Positions 10,476 through 18,605 of a DNA stretch of 64,000 nucleotides are shown here, piece after piece. The stretch covers positions 248,001 through 312,000 of the forward strand of contig JADJVS010000016.1 in assembly GCA_016710465.1 (NCBI GenBank). Reading direction: 5' to 3'. This DNA comes from Sulfuritalea sp. Lineage in GTDB: Bacteria; Pseudomonadota; Gammaproteobacteria; Burkholderiales; Rhodocyclaceae. The translations under genes and the position numbers were made by a program. The notes beneath the pieces are model-generated. The model saw only the letters and a program-made list of their open reading frames with translations, did not search any database and was not told the DNA's origin. Position 1 is the stretch's first letter. Each line of letters starts with the position of its first letter.

Positions 10476-10970
10476 ATGCTGCACGCAGGGGAACAGGCAC
10501 CCGAGTTTTCGTTGCCCGATGCCGATATGGAGTGGTTCGATTTCGGATCGCTGCGCGGTCGGCAACACGCGGTGCTGTTCTTCTACCCGCGCGATGGCAC
10601 GCCCTACTGCACCCTCGAAGCCGCCGATTTCTCCGATCACGAAAACGACTTCACCAAGCTCGACTGCGTGGTCCTCGGCGTTTCGCGCGATGACTGCCTT
10701 TCACATGCCGATTTCCGCGACAAGCACGGCCTGTCGATTCGCCTGCTCTCGGATGAGGAAGGCGACGTGTGCCGCAAGTTCGGCGTTTGTCAGTATCGCG
10801 AGCGCGATGGCCACAAGAAGCTATTTGTCATAAGGTCGACCTTCGTGGTCGACAAGGACGGAATCGTCCGTCACGCCCTCTACGATGTGAATCCCAAGGG
10901 ACATGCCGCCGAGGTCTATCAACTGGTCAAAGGCCTCAATGGCAAGGGAAAGCACCATGCTCATCGCTAG
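10476..10970 (+). CDS. Peroxiredoxin, Bcp/PrxQ-like
   Basis: This 164-residue thiol peroxidase would reduce hydroperoxides. The peroxidatic site is PRDGTPYCTLEA, fitting the PxxxTxxC pattern. The Cys that PrxQ/Bcp enzymes often carry five residues further on is Ala here, so resolution must use another Cys (candidates lie in SRDDC, GDVC and GVCQY) or an external thiol. GGAGGAG sits 5 nt before the ATG at 10476, which decides against the ATG at 10455. Its last 14 nt overlap slyD. Confidence 0.9.
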   Translation: MLHAGEQAPEFSLPDADMEWFDFGSLRGRQHAVLFFYPRDGTPYCTLEAADFSDHENDFTKLDCVVLGVSRDDCLSHADFRDKHGLSIRLLSDEEGDVCRKFGVCQYRERDGHKKLFVIRSTFVVDKDGIVRHALYDVNPKGHAAEVYQLVKGLNGKGKHHAHR

Positions 10971-11439
10971 GAACACCGTCGTCACCCTCAAATACCGCGT
11001 TCGCGACACCGACGGCGACGCGATCGACGAGGGCAACAATCCGCTGGTTTATCTGCATGGCGGATACGGCGGAATATTCGACCGGATCGAGGAAGAGCTT
11101 CAGGGCAAGGCGACCGGCGATTCGCTCGAAGTCCGCTTGGAACCCGAAGAGGCCTTCGGCGAATACGACGCGGATCTGGTCGCAATCGAACCGCGCCAGC
11201 TTTTTCCGGACAACATCGAGGTAGGGATGCAGTTCGAACGCGGCGCCGAGGACGGCGAGAGCGAGGATGGCCTGTTCACAATCACCGATATCGCCGACGA
11301 CAAGGTAGTGGTCGATGGCAACCACCCGCTTGCCGGAGTCTCGCTGGTATTTGCTTGCACCGTGGCCAACGTGCGTGCCGCCACACAGGAAGAAATTACC
11401 CATGGCCATGTGCACGGCGAGCACGGGCATCACCACTGA
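10957..11439 (+). CDS. slyD: FKBP-type peptidyl-prolyl isomerase, SlyD-like
   Basis: This 160-residue protein has the SlyD layout: an FKBP core split by an insert-in-flap chaperone domain, with the conserved start VVTLKYRVRDTDG and the acidic EPEEAFGEYD segment. It ends in a His-rich tail (HGHVHGEHGHHH), shorter than the metal-binding tail of E. coli SlyD and without its Cys. SlyD proteins act as folding helpers and nickel-handling factors. AAGGGAA lies 6 nt before the ATG; the gene is translationally coupled to the peroxiredoxin. Confidence 0.92.
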   Translation: MLIARNTVVTLKYRVRDTDGDAIDEGNNPLVYLHGGYGGIFDRIEEELQGKATGDSLEVRLEPEEAFGEYDADLVAIEPRQLFPDNIEVGMQFERGAEDGESEDGLFTITDIADDKVVVDGNHPLAGVSLVFACTVANVRAATQEEITHGHVHGEHGHHH

Positions 11440-11442
11440 TGC

Positions 11443-12021
11443 GTGGCCTGGCACGTGGCGACGGGCATGCTGCAGGCACATTCCGGGGAAGCGGCCGCGA
11501 CCGTAAATTGGCCGGACGTCCCGGCGTGCCATGGTTGGCTCTCACTCGATAGGCGCGGCAACTGGCGCCTGAAAGGAGAGCAGGTGCGCCATGCCGGCCT
11601 GGTGGCGTATCTCGGGCGCAACTACCGCCACGATAGCAAGGGCAACTGGATCGTCGAGAATGGGCCGCAGCGGGTATATGTTGCTCTTGATTACACGCCT
11701 CTGGTCTTCCGCATTGAATCCGACGGAAAATTGCTTGCGCATACCGGGGCCTTCGCCGGGAAGGCGGAGGCCGCGTGGCTAGATGATGAAGGCTGCGTAC
11801 TTCTGGAAACCCCGTCGGGCGTCGGTCTCATCGATGACCGGGACCTGGGAAGATTCCTCGCCGATTGCACGACAGGTAATGATGGGGCGCTTCCGGTGGA
11901 CTGGCTGAGCGCTTTCCGCGAGGCGACGCTGGCTGTCGTTTGGCGTGGCCTGCCGTTGGGACAACTTCGTTCCGATGAAGTTGCCAGTCGTTTTGGATTC
12001 AACCCCGCGCCCGCGGCTTGA
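11443..12021 (+). CDS. Conserved hypothetical protein
   Basis: This is a soluble protein of up to 192 residues with no signal peptide, membrane segment or motif that I can assign. Recognisable landmarks are CHGWLSLDRRGNWRLKGE, then NGPQRVYVALDYTPLVFRI and EGCVLLETPSGVGLIDDRD, rich in aromatic residues and beta strands. The GTG at 11443 lies 3 nt after the slyD stop; the ATG at 11467 is an alternative, and neither has a clear ribosome site. No function is proposed. Confidence 0.75.
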   Translation: MAWHVATGMLQAHSGEAAATVNWPDVPACHGWLSLDRRGNWRLKGEQVRHAGLVAYLGRNYRHDSKGNWIVENGPQRVYVALDYTPLVFRIESDGKLLAHTGAFAGKAEAAWLDDEGCVLLETPSGVGLIDDRDLGRFLADCTTGNDGALPVDWLSAFREATLAVVWRGLPLGQLRSDEVASRFGFNPAPAA

Positions 12022-12038
12022 GGCCGCTATTCGCGGTC
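12022..12038. other. Hairpin between convergent genes
   Basis: GGCCGC and GCGGTC pair across a TATTC loop (one G-U pair). It fills the short gap between two converging genes and could serve as a terminator, but has no T-run on either side. Confidence 0.35.
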
Positions 12039-12045
12039 AGAACAT

Positions 12046-12567
12046 TCACGCACAAGAACCGTCGCGCGTGTCGTTGAGGATGGGCCACAAATGCTCCCAG
12101 GCATTGCCTGAACACATCTTGCGGCATTCATGGAAGGCAACGGTGACACGCTCGCCTTGTTCCCAGACCCTGACGACGCAGGCGTCGCGTCGGTGGCTGA
12201 GCTCGACGGTGGGCAAGGCCTGTGTCTGGCGAAAATTCTTCAGATCGAAGCGACACACCCCGCGCCTGGGGATATTGACGGCGGCCTCAAACGTTTGAAC
12301 CTTTGCCTTTTCGATGGTCAGTTTCATGTTGCCGTTGTATCCGGTCTCGTCGCGAAAGCGACATTCGGCGGCGACATTCAATGCGCGGGTCGGGATCGGG
12401 CCGGGGCGCTTCGCCTTGGGTGCCGGCAACGCAGGTGTCGTCCGCGCTGGTTTGGCTTCCGCCCGGGGTGCGACGGGCTCTGGCGATGGAATCGACAACG
12501 GGGGTGGTTCTGGCGTCGCGCAGGCGGCCACGGTCAGGGCGAGAAGGAGGTAGGTTCTGCGGCACAT
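12046..12567 (-). CDS. Predicted lipoprotein of unknown function
   Basis: This protein of about 173 residues starts MCRRTYLLLALTVAAC, a lipoprotein signal with its lipobox Cys at residue 16. A Pro/Ala-rich linker (to about residue 67) precedes a compact domain with several Cys (ECRF, VCRF, ACVV, ECRKMC) that could form disulfides in the periplasm. The frame continues upstream, but the ATG at 12567 places the signal peptide at the N terminus. The family was not recognised. Confidence 0.75.
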   Translation of the reverse strand: MCRRTYLLLALTVAACATPEPPPLSIPSPEPVAPRAEAKPARTTPALPAPKAKRPGPIPTRALNVAAECRFRDETGYNGNMKLTIEKAKVQTFEAAVNIPRRGVCRFDLKNFRQTQALPTVELSHRRDACVVRVWEQGERVTVAFHECRKMCSGNAWEHLWPILNDTRDGSCA

Positions 12568-12662
12568 GGTCAGATCGGTGTTTTGGTACCGGGCAATCAT
12601 GCAAGCAAGTCTTTTAGTAGACATAATGCCAATTATCGGCACTATCAACAAGGCTGAACCGC

Positions 12663-13292
12663 TTATTCCACAGCGCCGCTCTCAAGCAGAAAACCGGCAA
12701 TTTCCATATGTCCGGCCCGCTTTGCCAATGCCAACGCGGTCAGGCCGTCATAGTCGGCAAGATCCATATCCGCGTCGGCCTCGATCAGTTGTTTGACGTA
12801 GTCGAGATTCCCCAGTTTGGCGGCGAACATCAACGCGGTTTGTCCATTCGGTGCGCGGGCGTCGAGCTGGGGCTTCCGCGCAATCACCCAGGCGAGCAAC
12901 TCAGGGCTCTTCCCGAAAACGGCATAGTGCAACGCACTCCAGCCACCAGGCTCAAGCTGGCCGCCTCGTTCATGAATCAGCTTGAGGGCCTGGATCTGGC
13001 CATTGGCGGCGGCAAGCAACGCCGCCGTGTCACCAAACCGGTTCCGCCGATTGACTGCCGCGCGACTGTTCAAGAGAAAGTCGATCAGTTCGACATTTCC
13101 CGTGCGGGCAGCAATCATGGACAAAGAATTTCCACGCTGATCGGCCGTATTTACATCCATCCCCCGCTTGATCAGATTAATCACCGCCGGGGTATCCCCG
13201 CGCTCGGCCGCTTCGAGGATGTCTTCATAAGCCCCCCCCAGGGCGCTGCCCGTGACCGCGATAATCGCCAGCGCAAGCAACAGCTTACGCAT
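12663..13292 (-). CDS. Secreted ankyrin-repeat protein
   Basis: This 209-residue protein starts with a Sec signal peptide (MRKLLLALAIIAVTGSALGG), then about five ankyrin repeats. Examples are RGDTPAVINLIKRGMDVNT, TGNVELIDFLLNSRAAVN and LGNLDYVKQLIEADADMD. Such periplasmic ankyrin proteins usually mediate protein-protein contacts; the partner is unknown. The start codon overlaps the tatD stop by 8 nt, so it is coupled to tatD-holB-tmk-mltG. Confidence 0.85.
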   Translation of the reverse strand: MRKLLLALAIIAVTGSALGGAYEDILEAAERGDTPAVINLIKRGMDVNTADQRGNSLSMIAARTGNVELIDFLLNSRAAVNRRNRFGDTAALLAAANGQIQALKLIHERGGQLEPGGWSALHYAVFGKSPELLAWVIARKPQLDARAPNGQTALMFAAKLGNLDYVKQLIEADADMDLADYDGLTALALAKRAGHMEIAGFLLESGAVE

Positions 13293-14067
13293 GCAATTGG
13301 ATTCCGAAAAGGCGCTGGAAATTGGCGGATGTTGCGTTCGCCAGCGTTTCAATCGATATGCTTCTCAGTCGCGCGACTTCCTCTGCAACATGACGGACCA
13401 GCGCCGGATGGTTCAGCTTGCCGCGATGCGGTACCGGTGCCAGGTAGGGTGCGTCAGTTTCTACAAGCAATTTGTCCTGCGGTACAAGGCTCGCGACTTG
13501 ATGAACCTGAGTTGCCTTTTTGAAGGTCACTATGCCGGAAATAGATATGTGAAAGCCCAGCGCCAGTGCCTCCTGGGCGACTTCCCAGGTTTCAGTAAAG
13601 CAGTGGAATACGCCTCCAACCTGTCCGGCGCCTTCTTCGCGAAGAATCCGCAGGGTGTCGTCGGTCGCTTCTCTTGTATGAATAATCAACGGCCTGCTCG
13701 CACGAATTGCGGCGCGGATGTGGCACCGGAAGCGCTCTCGCTGCCATTCCAGATCCCCTTTCAGTCGGTAATAATCCAGCCCGGTTTCGCCGATGGCAAG
13801 TACCTTCGGATGCGTTGCCAGTCTAACCAGCGTGCCCTCGTCGGCCTCGCTGCCGTCAAGAGTATCCGGGTGAATGCCGACGGCGGCATACAGGTTGGCA
13901 TGCCGTTCCGCCAGAGCCAATACCGATGGGAATTTTTCCATGGTGACGCCCGCCACCAAGGCGGCAACCACGCCGCTGGCAGCCATGGCCGCTAGCATCT
14001 CCTCTTCCCGACCCTGGAACTCCGGAAAATCGAGATGGCAATGCGAATCTATCAGCGCCGGATTCAC
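13285..14067 (-). CDS. tatD: TatD-family metal-dependent hydrolase / DNase
   Basis: This 260-residue TIM-barrel hydrolase keeps the TatD metal ligands: DSHCHLDF, the Glu in GETGLDYYR, His in IHTREA and HCFTE, and the final Asp in ETDAPYLAP. Family members are 3'-5' exonucleases or D-aminoacyl-type hydrolases. The start is GTG within a GTGA overlap with the holB stop. The location between holB and an ankyrin gene fits the frequent tmk-holB-tatD order. Confidence 0.93.
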   Translation of the reverse strand: MNPALIDSHCHLDFPEFQGREEEMLAAMAASGVVAALVAGVTMEKFPSVLALAERHANLYAAVGIHPDTLDGSEADEGTLVRLATHPKVLAIGETGLDYYRLKGDLEWQRERFRCHIRAAIRASRPLIIHTREATDDTLRILREEGAGQVGGVFHCFTETWEVAQEALALGFHISISGIVTFKKATQVHQVASLVPQDKLLVETDAPYLAPVPHRGKLNHPALVRHVAEEVARLRSISIETLANATSANFQRLFGIQLHA

Positions 14068-15107
14068 GTGGGGTCCGGACGCAGCGCGCGCAAGAAATGA
14101 GCCGCAAGGCTTTCAAGAAAAAGCAATTGATTCAGCGGATGACGTGAACTTCGTCGAAACTGCATTAGCTGACGCCAAGCGCCCATGAGTGCCACCGGAT
14201 TGAAATTCACTTGCGAAACCTTGGATCTCGGCCAGCCGGCGTGATAGCGCATTGATCCCGTCAGGCGTTCCTGGGCAAGATCAAAGAGCCAGCGCTGAAG
14301 TTCCTCGACCAGATGCTCCAGCGTAAAGCCCGGTTCGGATTTCAGGAGTCCATCCCATCGCGCAGCCAGGCCAATGGGATCCGCCGGCGGGTTCTGGAGC
14401 ATTTCGATCAGCGAATTCAGCGGCGCAATCAAGCCGGCCTCGCTCCATTTGGCAACTCGCAACGGCGCCCCCGCCGCCAAGTCAAGGTAGCGCGCTACAT
14501 CGTTTCCGGGCCCGATATTGGCGAGCATGGTCGTGGAAAGCGCAGCCTCCGGCACGGAAAACGGAATGCTTTGACAGCGGCTGCGAATAGTCGGCAAAAG
14601 GGATTTCTGTCTAGATGAAACTAATATAAAATAAACAGATGCAGGTGGTTCTTCTAGTATTTTAAGAAGTGCATTTGCCGCCGGGCCGTTCATCGTTTCG
14701 GCTTCGGTCAAGAGCACCACGCGGGCTCCCATGCGATGGCTGCCGATAAATACGAAAGATTCCAGCTCCCGAATCTGATCGATCCGGATGATCCCCTGGC
14801 CGCGCTTCTTGGTCTTTTCCTTGGCGCCCTCCTCGCCTTCGTCTTCCGAGTCCGGCTTGACGTGGCGGAAATCGGGATGATTGTCACTGGCCAGCCAGCG
14901 GCAAGCCTGGCAAGCACCGCAGGCCGAGTAAGCCTGGGGCGACTCACAAAGCAGCAGATGGGCGAGCCGGATTGCAAAAGCCGTCTTGCCGACACCCTCC
15001 GGCCCGGTGAGCAACATGGCGTGAGGCAAGCGCTCAAGCCCACCGGCAAGGAGTTGCGCAAGCTGCTTATCGAAAACAATATTGTTATAATTATCAGATA
15101 GTAGCAA
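14064..15107 (-). CDS. holB: DNA polymerase III subunit delta'
   Basis: This 347-residue clamp-loader subunit has a P-loop-like TGPEGVGKTAF, a zinc module (CGACQAC plus the preceding LLC) and the sensor segment RSRCQSI. An acidic insert, EDEGEEGAKEKTKKRG, is unusual in length. The frame can only start at the TTG at 15107 to keep the expected N terminus, overlapping tmk by 14 nt. A clearly AT-rich patch (about 14603-14672) covers the conserved ALLKILEEPP region, unlike the rest of the gene. Confidence 0.92.
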   Translation of the reverse strand: MLLSDNYNNIVFDKQLAQLLAGGLERLPHAMLLTGPEGVGKTAFAIRLAHLLLCESPQAYSACGACQACRWLASDNHPDFRHVKPDSEDEGEEGAKEKTKKRGQGIIRIDQIRELESFVFIGSHRMGARVVLLTEAETMNGPAANALLKILEEPPASVYFILVSSRQKSLLPTIRSRCQSIPFSVPEAALSTTMLANIGPGNDVARYLDLAAGAPLRVAKWSEAGLIAPLNSLIEMLQNPPADPIGLAARWDGLLKSEPGFTLEHLVEELQRWLFDLAQERLTGSMRYHAGWPRSKVSQVNFNPVALMGAWRQLMQFRRSSRHPLNQLLFLESLAAHFLRALRPDPT

Positions 15108-15705
15108 TTATTTTCTCAAGTTCTTTATTAATTTCATCGGGATGCTTTGTGGCGTCGATCAGCCGTACTCGCCGAGCTTCGGCGTGGGCGATGCGCAAGT
15201 AGGCGCCACGCACCCGCTCAAAAAACTCCGCGTGCTCCTGCTCGAAGCGATCTGGCTTGTCGGTTGCCGCGTGAAGTCTTTTTTGGGCAACCGCGACCGG
15301 CACGTCGAATATAAATGTCAGGTCTGGGCGGAGCGATCCCAGGACCCAGTCGGCAAGTGTTTTCAGCTTGCCCCAATCCAGCCCGCGGCCGCCGCCCTGA
15401 TAAGCAAATGACGCGTCGACGAAGCGGTCGCAGACAACCCAATCGCCGCGTGCCAGGGCGGGTTCGATTACCGCGGCAAGGTGCTCCCGCCTGGCGGCGA
15501 ACATCAGCAGGGCTTCGGTTTCGAGGTGCATCGGTTCGGCCAGCAGAAGCGCCCGCAGTTTTTCCCCAAGCGGCGTGCCGCCGGGTTCCCGGGTTGCCAC
15601 CACCTGCCGTCCCTGGCTCTTCAGATGCTCAACGAGCCACTTGTGCTGAGTGCTCTTGCCCGCACCGTCGATGCCTTCAAAGCTGATGAAGCGACCGCGC
15701 GACAT
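15094..15705 (-). CDS. tmk: Thymidylate kinase
   Basis: This 203-residue enzyme phosphorylates dTMP to dTDP. It shows the P-loop FEGIDGAGKST, the DRF motif (VVCDRFVDAS) and the YQGGGRG lid segment. The ATG at 15705 gives the normal N terminus MSRGRFISFEG; the upstream ORF extension lies in mltG. It starts 1 nt after mltG ends, and its 3' end is AT-rich like the adjoining holB start. Confidence 0.96.
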   Translation of the reverse strand: MSRGRFISFEGIDGAGKSTQHKWLVEHLKSQGRQVVATREPGGTPLGEKLRALLLAEPMHLETEALLMFAARREHLAAVIEPALARGDWVVCDRFVDASFAYQGGGRGLDWGKLKTLADWVLGSLRPDLTFIFDVPVAVAQKRLHAATDKPDRFEQEHAEFFERVRGAYLRIAHAEARRVRLIDATKHPDEINKELEKIIATI

Positions 15706-15706
15706 C

Positions 15707-16696
15707 TCAGCGCTTCTGGTATTTGGCGACAGCCGCGTTATGTTCGTCCAGTGAGGCCGAAAACTCGCTCGACCCGTCACCGCGGGCGACGAAATAGAGC
15801 ATGTCGCTGGGTGGCGGCTTGGCGGCAGCCATAAGCGAGGCAATTCCGGGGGCGGCAATCGGTGTGGGTGGCAAGCCGACGCGCGTATAGGTGTTCCATG
15901 GCGTATCGGTCACCAGATCGACTTTGCGCAGGTTGCCGTCGAAGCGCTCCCCCAGGCCGTAGATCACGGTCGGATCGGATTGCATCAGCATGCCGCGACG
16001 CAAACGGTTGACAAAAACCGCCGCGATATGGGGTCGGTCTGTCGCCAGGCCGGTTTCCTTTTCCACGATCGAGGCCAGAATCAGCAGATCGTAAGGGCTC
16101 TTGAGCGGTATCGTGCTTTCGCGCTTGGCCCAGGCTTCGGCGAGCTTTGGCTGCATTGCCTTGTAAGCTCGGCGCAGCACGTCAAGATCGCTGCTGCCCT
16201 TGCCGAACAGATAGGTATCCGGGAAGAACAGGCCCTCAGGGTGGGGTTCTTTCGCGCCAATGCCCTTGAGAATCTGCTGATCGCTCAATTTGAGCGTGTC
16301 GTGCGACAAGTCCGGGTGCTCATTGAGCGCGGCGCGAAGCTGGCGGAAGCTCTTGCCTTCAACCAGCGTCAATTCGCTGAAGAGAACGTCACCGCGCGTC
16401 AATTTGTCGAGCAAGGCGGTTGCGGTCAGGCCGCTTTCGAGTTCATAGCTGCCGGCCTTGATCTTGGCCGAACGACCCATGACGCGCCCGAGCAACTCGA
16501 GCTGCCACGCCGGCAAATCAACGCCGGCGGATTCGATGACCTGGGCAGCGGTGCGCAGGCTGGCGCCGGCAGGGATGGAAAACGTTACGGTATCGCTGCG
16601 CATCGGCAGGTGGCGCACCGTAAACCAGCTTGCGCCGACGATCACGCAGAGAAATCCCACAATCACCAACAACAGGAGAATCTTGATGGTACGCAT
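15707..16696 (-). CDS. mltG: Endolytic murein transglycosylase MltG
   Basis: This 329-residue inner-membrane protein cleaves nascent glycan strands and limits their length. An N-terminal membrane anchor (ILLLLVIVGFLCVIVGASWF) is followed by a LysM-like part and the YceG catalytic core, with the conserved Glu in LASIVEKETG and the segments QSDPTVIYG and TPWNTYTRVGLPPTPI. The ATG at 16696 is chosen to start at the anchor. It heads the - strand unit mltG-tmk-holB-tatD-ank and is divergent from ygfZ (87-nt gap). Confidence 0.95.
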   Translation of the reverse strand: MRTIKILLLLVIVGFLCVIVGASWFTVRHLPMRSDTVTFSIPAGASLRTAAQVIESAGVDLPAWQLELLGRVMGRSAKIKAGSYELESGLTATALLDKLTRGDVLFSELTLVEGKSFRQLRAALNEHPDLSHDTLKLSDQQILKGIGAKEPHPEGLFFPDTYLFGKGSSDLDVLRRAYKAMQPKLAEAWAKRESTIPLKSPYDLLILASIVEKETGLATDRPHIAAVFVNRLRRGMLMQSDPTVIYGLGERFDGNLRKVDLVTDTPWNTYTRVGLPPTPIAAPGIASLMAAAKPPPSDMLYFVARGDGSSEFSASLDEHNAAVAKYQKR

Positions 16697-16783
16697 GATG
16701 ACCTTGAAGAATTGATGATCCGTCGCAACGTGCAGGCTTGCCGTGATAATAGCACCGCGCACATTTCAAACCGGACGGACATT

Positions 16784-17827
16784 ATGACCCAGGAGTGGAC
16801 TTCGTTTCTCGCCGGCCAAGGCTTTGCGGCCGATGGCGGCACATTCGGCGACCTTTCCGGCGAGTTGGCGGCGGCACGCGACGCGAGCGTGATTGCCCCC
16901 CTCGCCGATCAAGGCGTGATCCGCGCCAGCGGCGCGGATGCCGCCGATTTCCTGCACAACCTGATGACCAACGACATCAAGGGAATCACCGCTGGCAGCG
17001 CGCGGTTTGCCGGGCTCTGCACCGCCAAGGGGCGGTTGCTGGCGCTATTCCTGATCTGGCGCGATGGCGAGGATTTCCTGCTGATGCTGCCGCGAGACAT
17101 TCTGCCGGCCATTCTCAAAAAACTCTCGATGTACGTATTGCGCGCCAAGGTCAAGCTCAGCGACGCCAGCCAGGAATTCGCCCTGGTCGGATTGTCCGCC
17201 ACTGACGCCGTGGCGCCAGCGCCGACTCTCATTGCCGCTTCCGGCGATTTGCCGCGCTTTGGCGCCACCGGCATTCCAGGTGGACGTGCCATTCGGCTTG
17301 ACGATCATCGCTGGCTGCTGGCCCTGGACCCGGCACTGGCCGCCACGACGTGGCAAGACAGCAAGGCATCCGCCCGCCCCGTCGGCCTGGCCGCCTGGAA
17401 CTGGCTGGAAATCGCCGCCGGCCAGCCGCGCATCGTCGCCGCGACGCAGGAAGCCTTCGTGCCGCAGATGCTGAACATGGAGCTTCCCGCCGTGGCCGGG
17501 GTGAGCTTCACCAAGGGCTGCTATCCGGGCCAGGAAATCGTCGCCCGGACCCAATACCTCGGCAAGGTCAAGCGCCGGAGCTTCCGAGCGCGAATCGGCA
17601 TGGCGGCAATGCCCGGAACACACGTCTTCGCGCCGGAAACCGGCGACCAGCATTGCGGCGCCATTGTCAGTCTGGCGCCCTCCCCGTCAGGCGGCCACGA
17701 GTGTCTGGTCTGCGTCCAGATCGGCGCGCGCGAAGCCGGCGACGTCCGTGTCGGCAGCCTTGACGGCGAGCGCCTGGAATTCCTGACGCTGCCCTATGCA
17801 ACAAACGACGACCAGGCCAACGCCTGA
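16784..17827 (+). CDS. ygfZ: Folate-binding Fe-S maturation protein YgfZ
   Basis: This 347-residue GcvT-like protein acts with tetrahydrofolate in repair or assembly of some Fe-S enzymes. The diagnostic motif is seen as KGCYPGQEIVART (KGCYxGQE). The N-terminal segment FLHNLMTNDIKG and CTAKGRLLALFL fit the family. The frame extends far upstream antisense to mltG; the ATG at 16784 is the start consistent with family length. Confidence 0.93.
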   Translation: MTQEWTSFLAGQGFAADGGTFGDLSGELAAARDASVIAPLADQGVIRASGADAADFLHNLMTNDIKGITAGSARFAGLCTAKGRLLALFLIWRDGEDFLLMLPRDILPAILKKLSMYVLRAKVKLSDASQEFALVGLSATDAVAPAPTLIAASGDLPRFGATGIPGGRAIRLDDHRWLLALDPALAATTWQDSKASARPVGLAAWNWLEIAAGQPRIVAATQEAFVPQMLNMELPAVAGVSFTKGCYPGQEIVARTQYLGKVKRRSFRARIGMAAMPGTHVFAPETGDQHCGAIVSLAPSPSGGHECLVCVQIGAREAGDVRVGSLDGERLEFLTLPYATNDDQANA

Positions 17828-17833
17828 TCAGTC

Positions 17834-18598
17834 ATGTGTATTGTCTTCATCGCCTGGCGCGTACATCCCGACTATCCGCTGGTGGTCGCCGCCAACCGCG
17901 ATGAATTCTTTGCCCGGCCCACCGAACCGGCCGCGTTTTGGACCGAGGCTCCGGACGTGCTGGCCGGGCGCGACCTGGAAGCCGGTGGAAGCTGGATGGG
18001 CATCACGCGTGGCGGTCGCTTCGCGGCGCTGACCAATTTCCGTGATCCGGCGCAAGTGCGGAACGGAGCCCCATCGCGCGGTACCCTCGTTTCAGGTTTT
18101 CTCATCGGCAATGCGGCGCCGGATGCTTATCTCGAACAAATAGCCGTCGTCGGCCGACAGTGCAACGGTTACAACATTCTGCTGGGCGACGGCGAGAGCC
18201 TCTGGTGGTCTTCGAACGTCAGCGGCGAATCGAAAGCGTTGCCGCCGGGCGTGTATGGCGTATCCAACCATCTCCTCGACACCCCCTGGCCGAAAGTCGG
18301 CGCTGGCAAGACGGCGCTCTCCGCCGCCATCGACGAGTTACCGCATGAACACGGCCTGTTTGAACTGCTGTGTGACGACAGCGTGCATCCGGACGAGCAC
18401 TTGCCACGCACCGGTGTACCACTGGACTGGGAACGCTTGCTGTCCGCAGCCTTTGTCAATTCGCCGACCTATGGCACGCGCAGTTCCACGATCCTGATTC
18501 GGGATTCCGCCGGCCGCGTTGTCTTCGACGAGCAAACCTGGCTGCCCGGCGCCCTGCGCGGGCCGCGACGACGCTACCGCCTGTTGCCCGCAAGCTGA
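17834..18598 (+). CDS. NRDE/TANGO2-family protein
   Basis: This 254-residue protein begins MCIVFIAW, with the Cys exposed at position 2 as in Ntn-hydrolase-like families, and carries the family name motif in AANRDEFFARPTEPAAFW. Further typical segments are GGSWMGITRGGRFAALTNFRDP and GVYGVSNHLLDTPWPKV. The family (eukaryotic TANGO2) has been linked to heme or lipid handling, but its chemistry is not settled. It starts 6 nt after ygfZ and is probably co-transcribed. Confidence 0.88.
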   Translation: MCIVFIAWRVHPDYPLVVAANRDEFFARPTEPAAFWTEAPDVLAGRDLEAGGSWMGITRGGRFAALTNFRDPAQVRNGAPSRGTLVSGFLIGNAAPDAYLEQIAVVGRQCNGYNILLGDGESLWWSSNVSGESKALPPGVYGVSNHLLDTPWPKVGAGKTALSAAIDELPHEHGLFELLCDDSVHPDEHLPRTGVPLDWERLLSAAFVNSPTYGTRSSTILIRDSAGRVVFDEQTWLPGALRGPRRRYRLLPAS

Positions 18599-18605
18599 AG
18601 CCGGG

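Noticed and set aside
15980..16783. 268-codon N-terminal extension of the ygfZ frame
   Set aside because: It is antisense to mltG and absent from the family; ygfZ starts at 16784.
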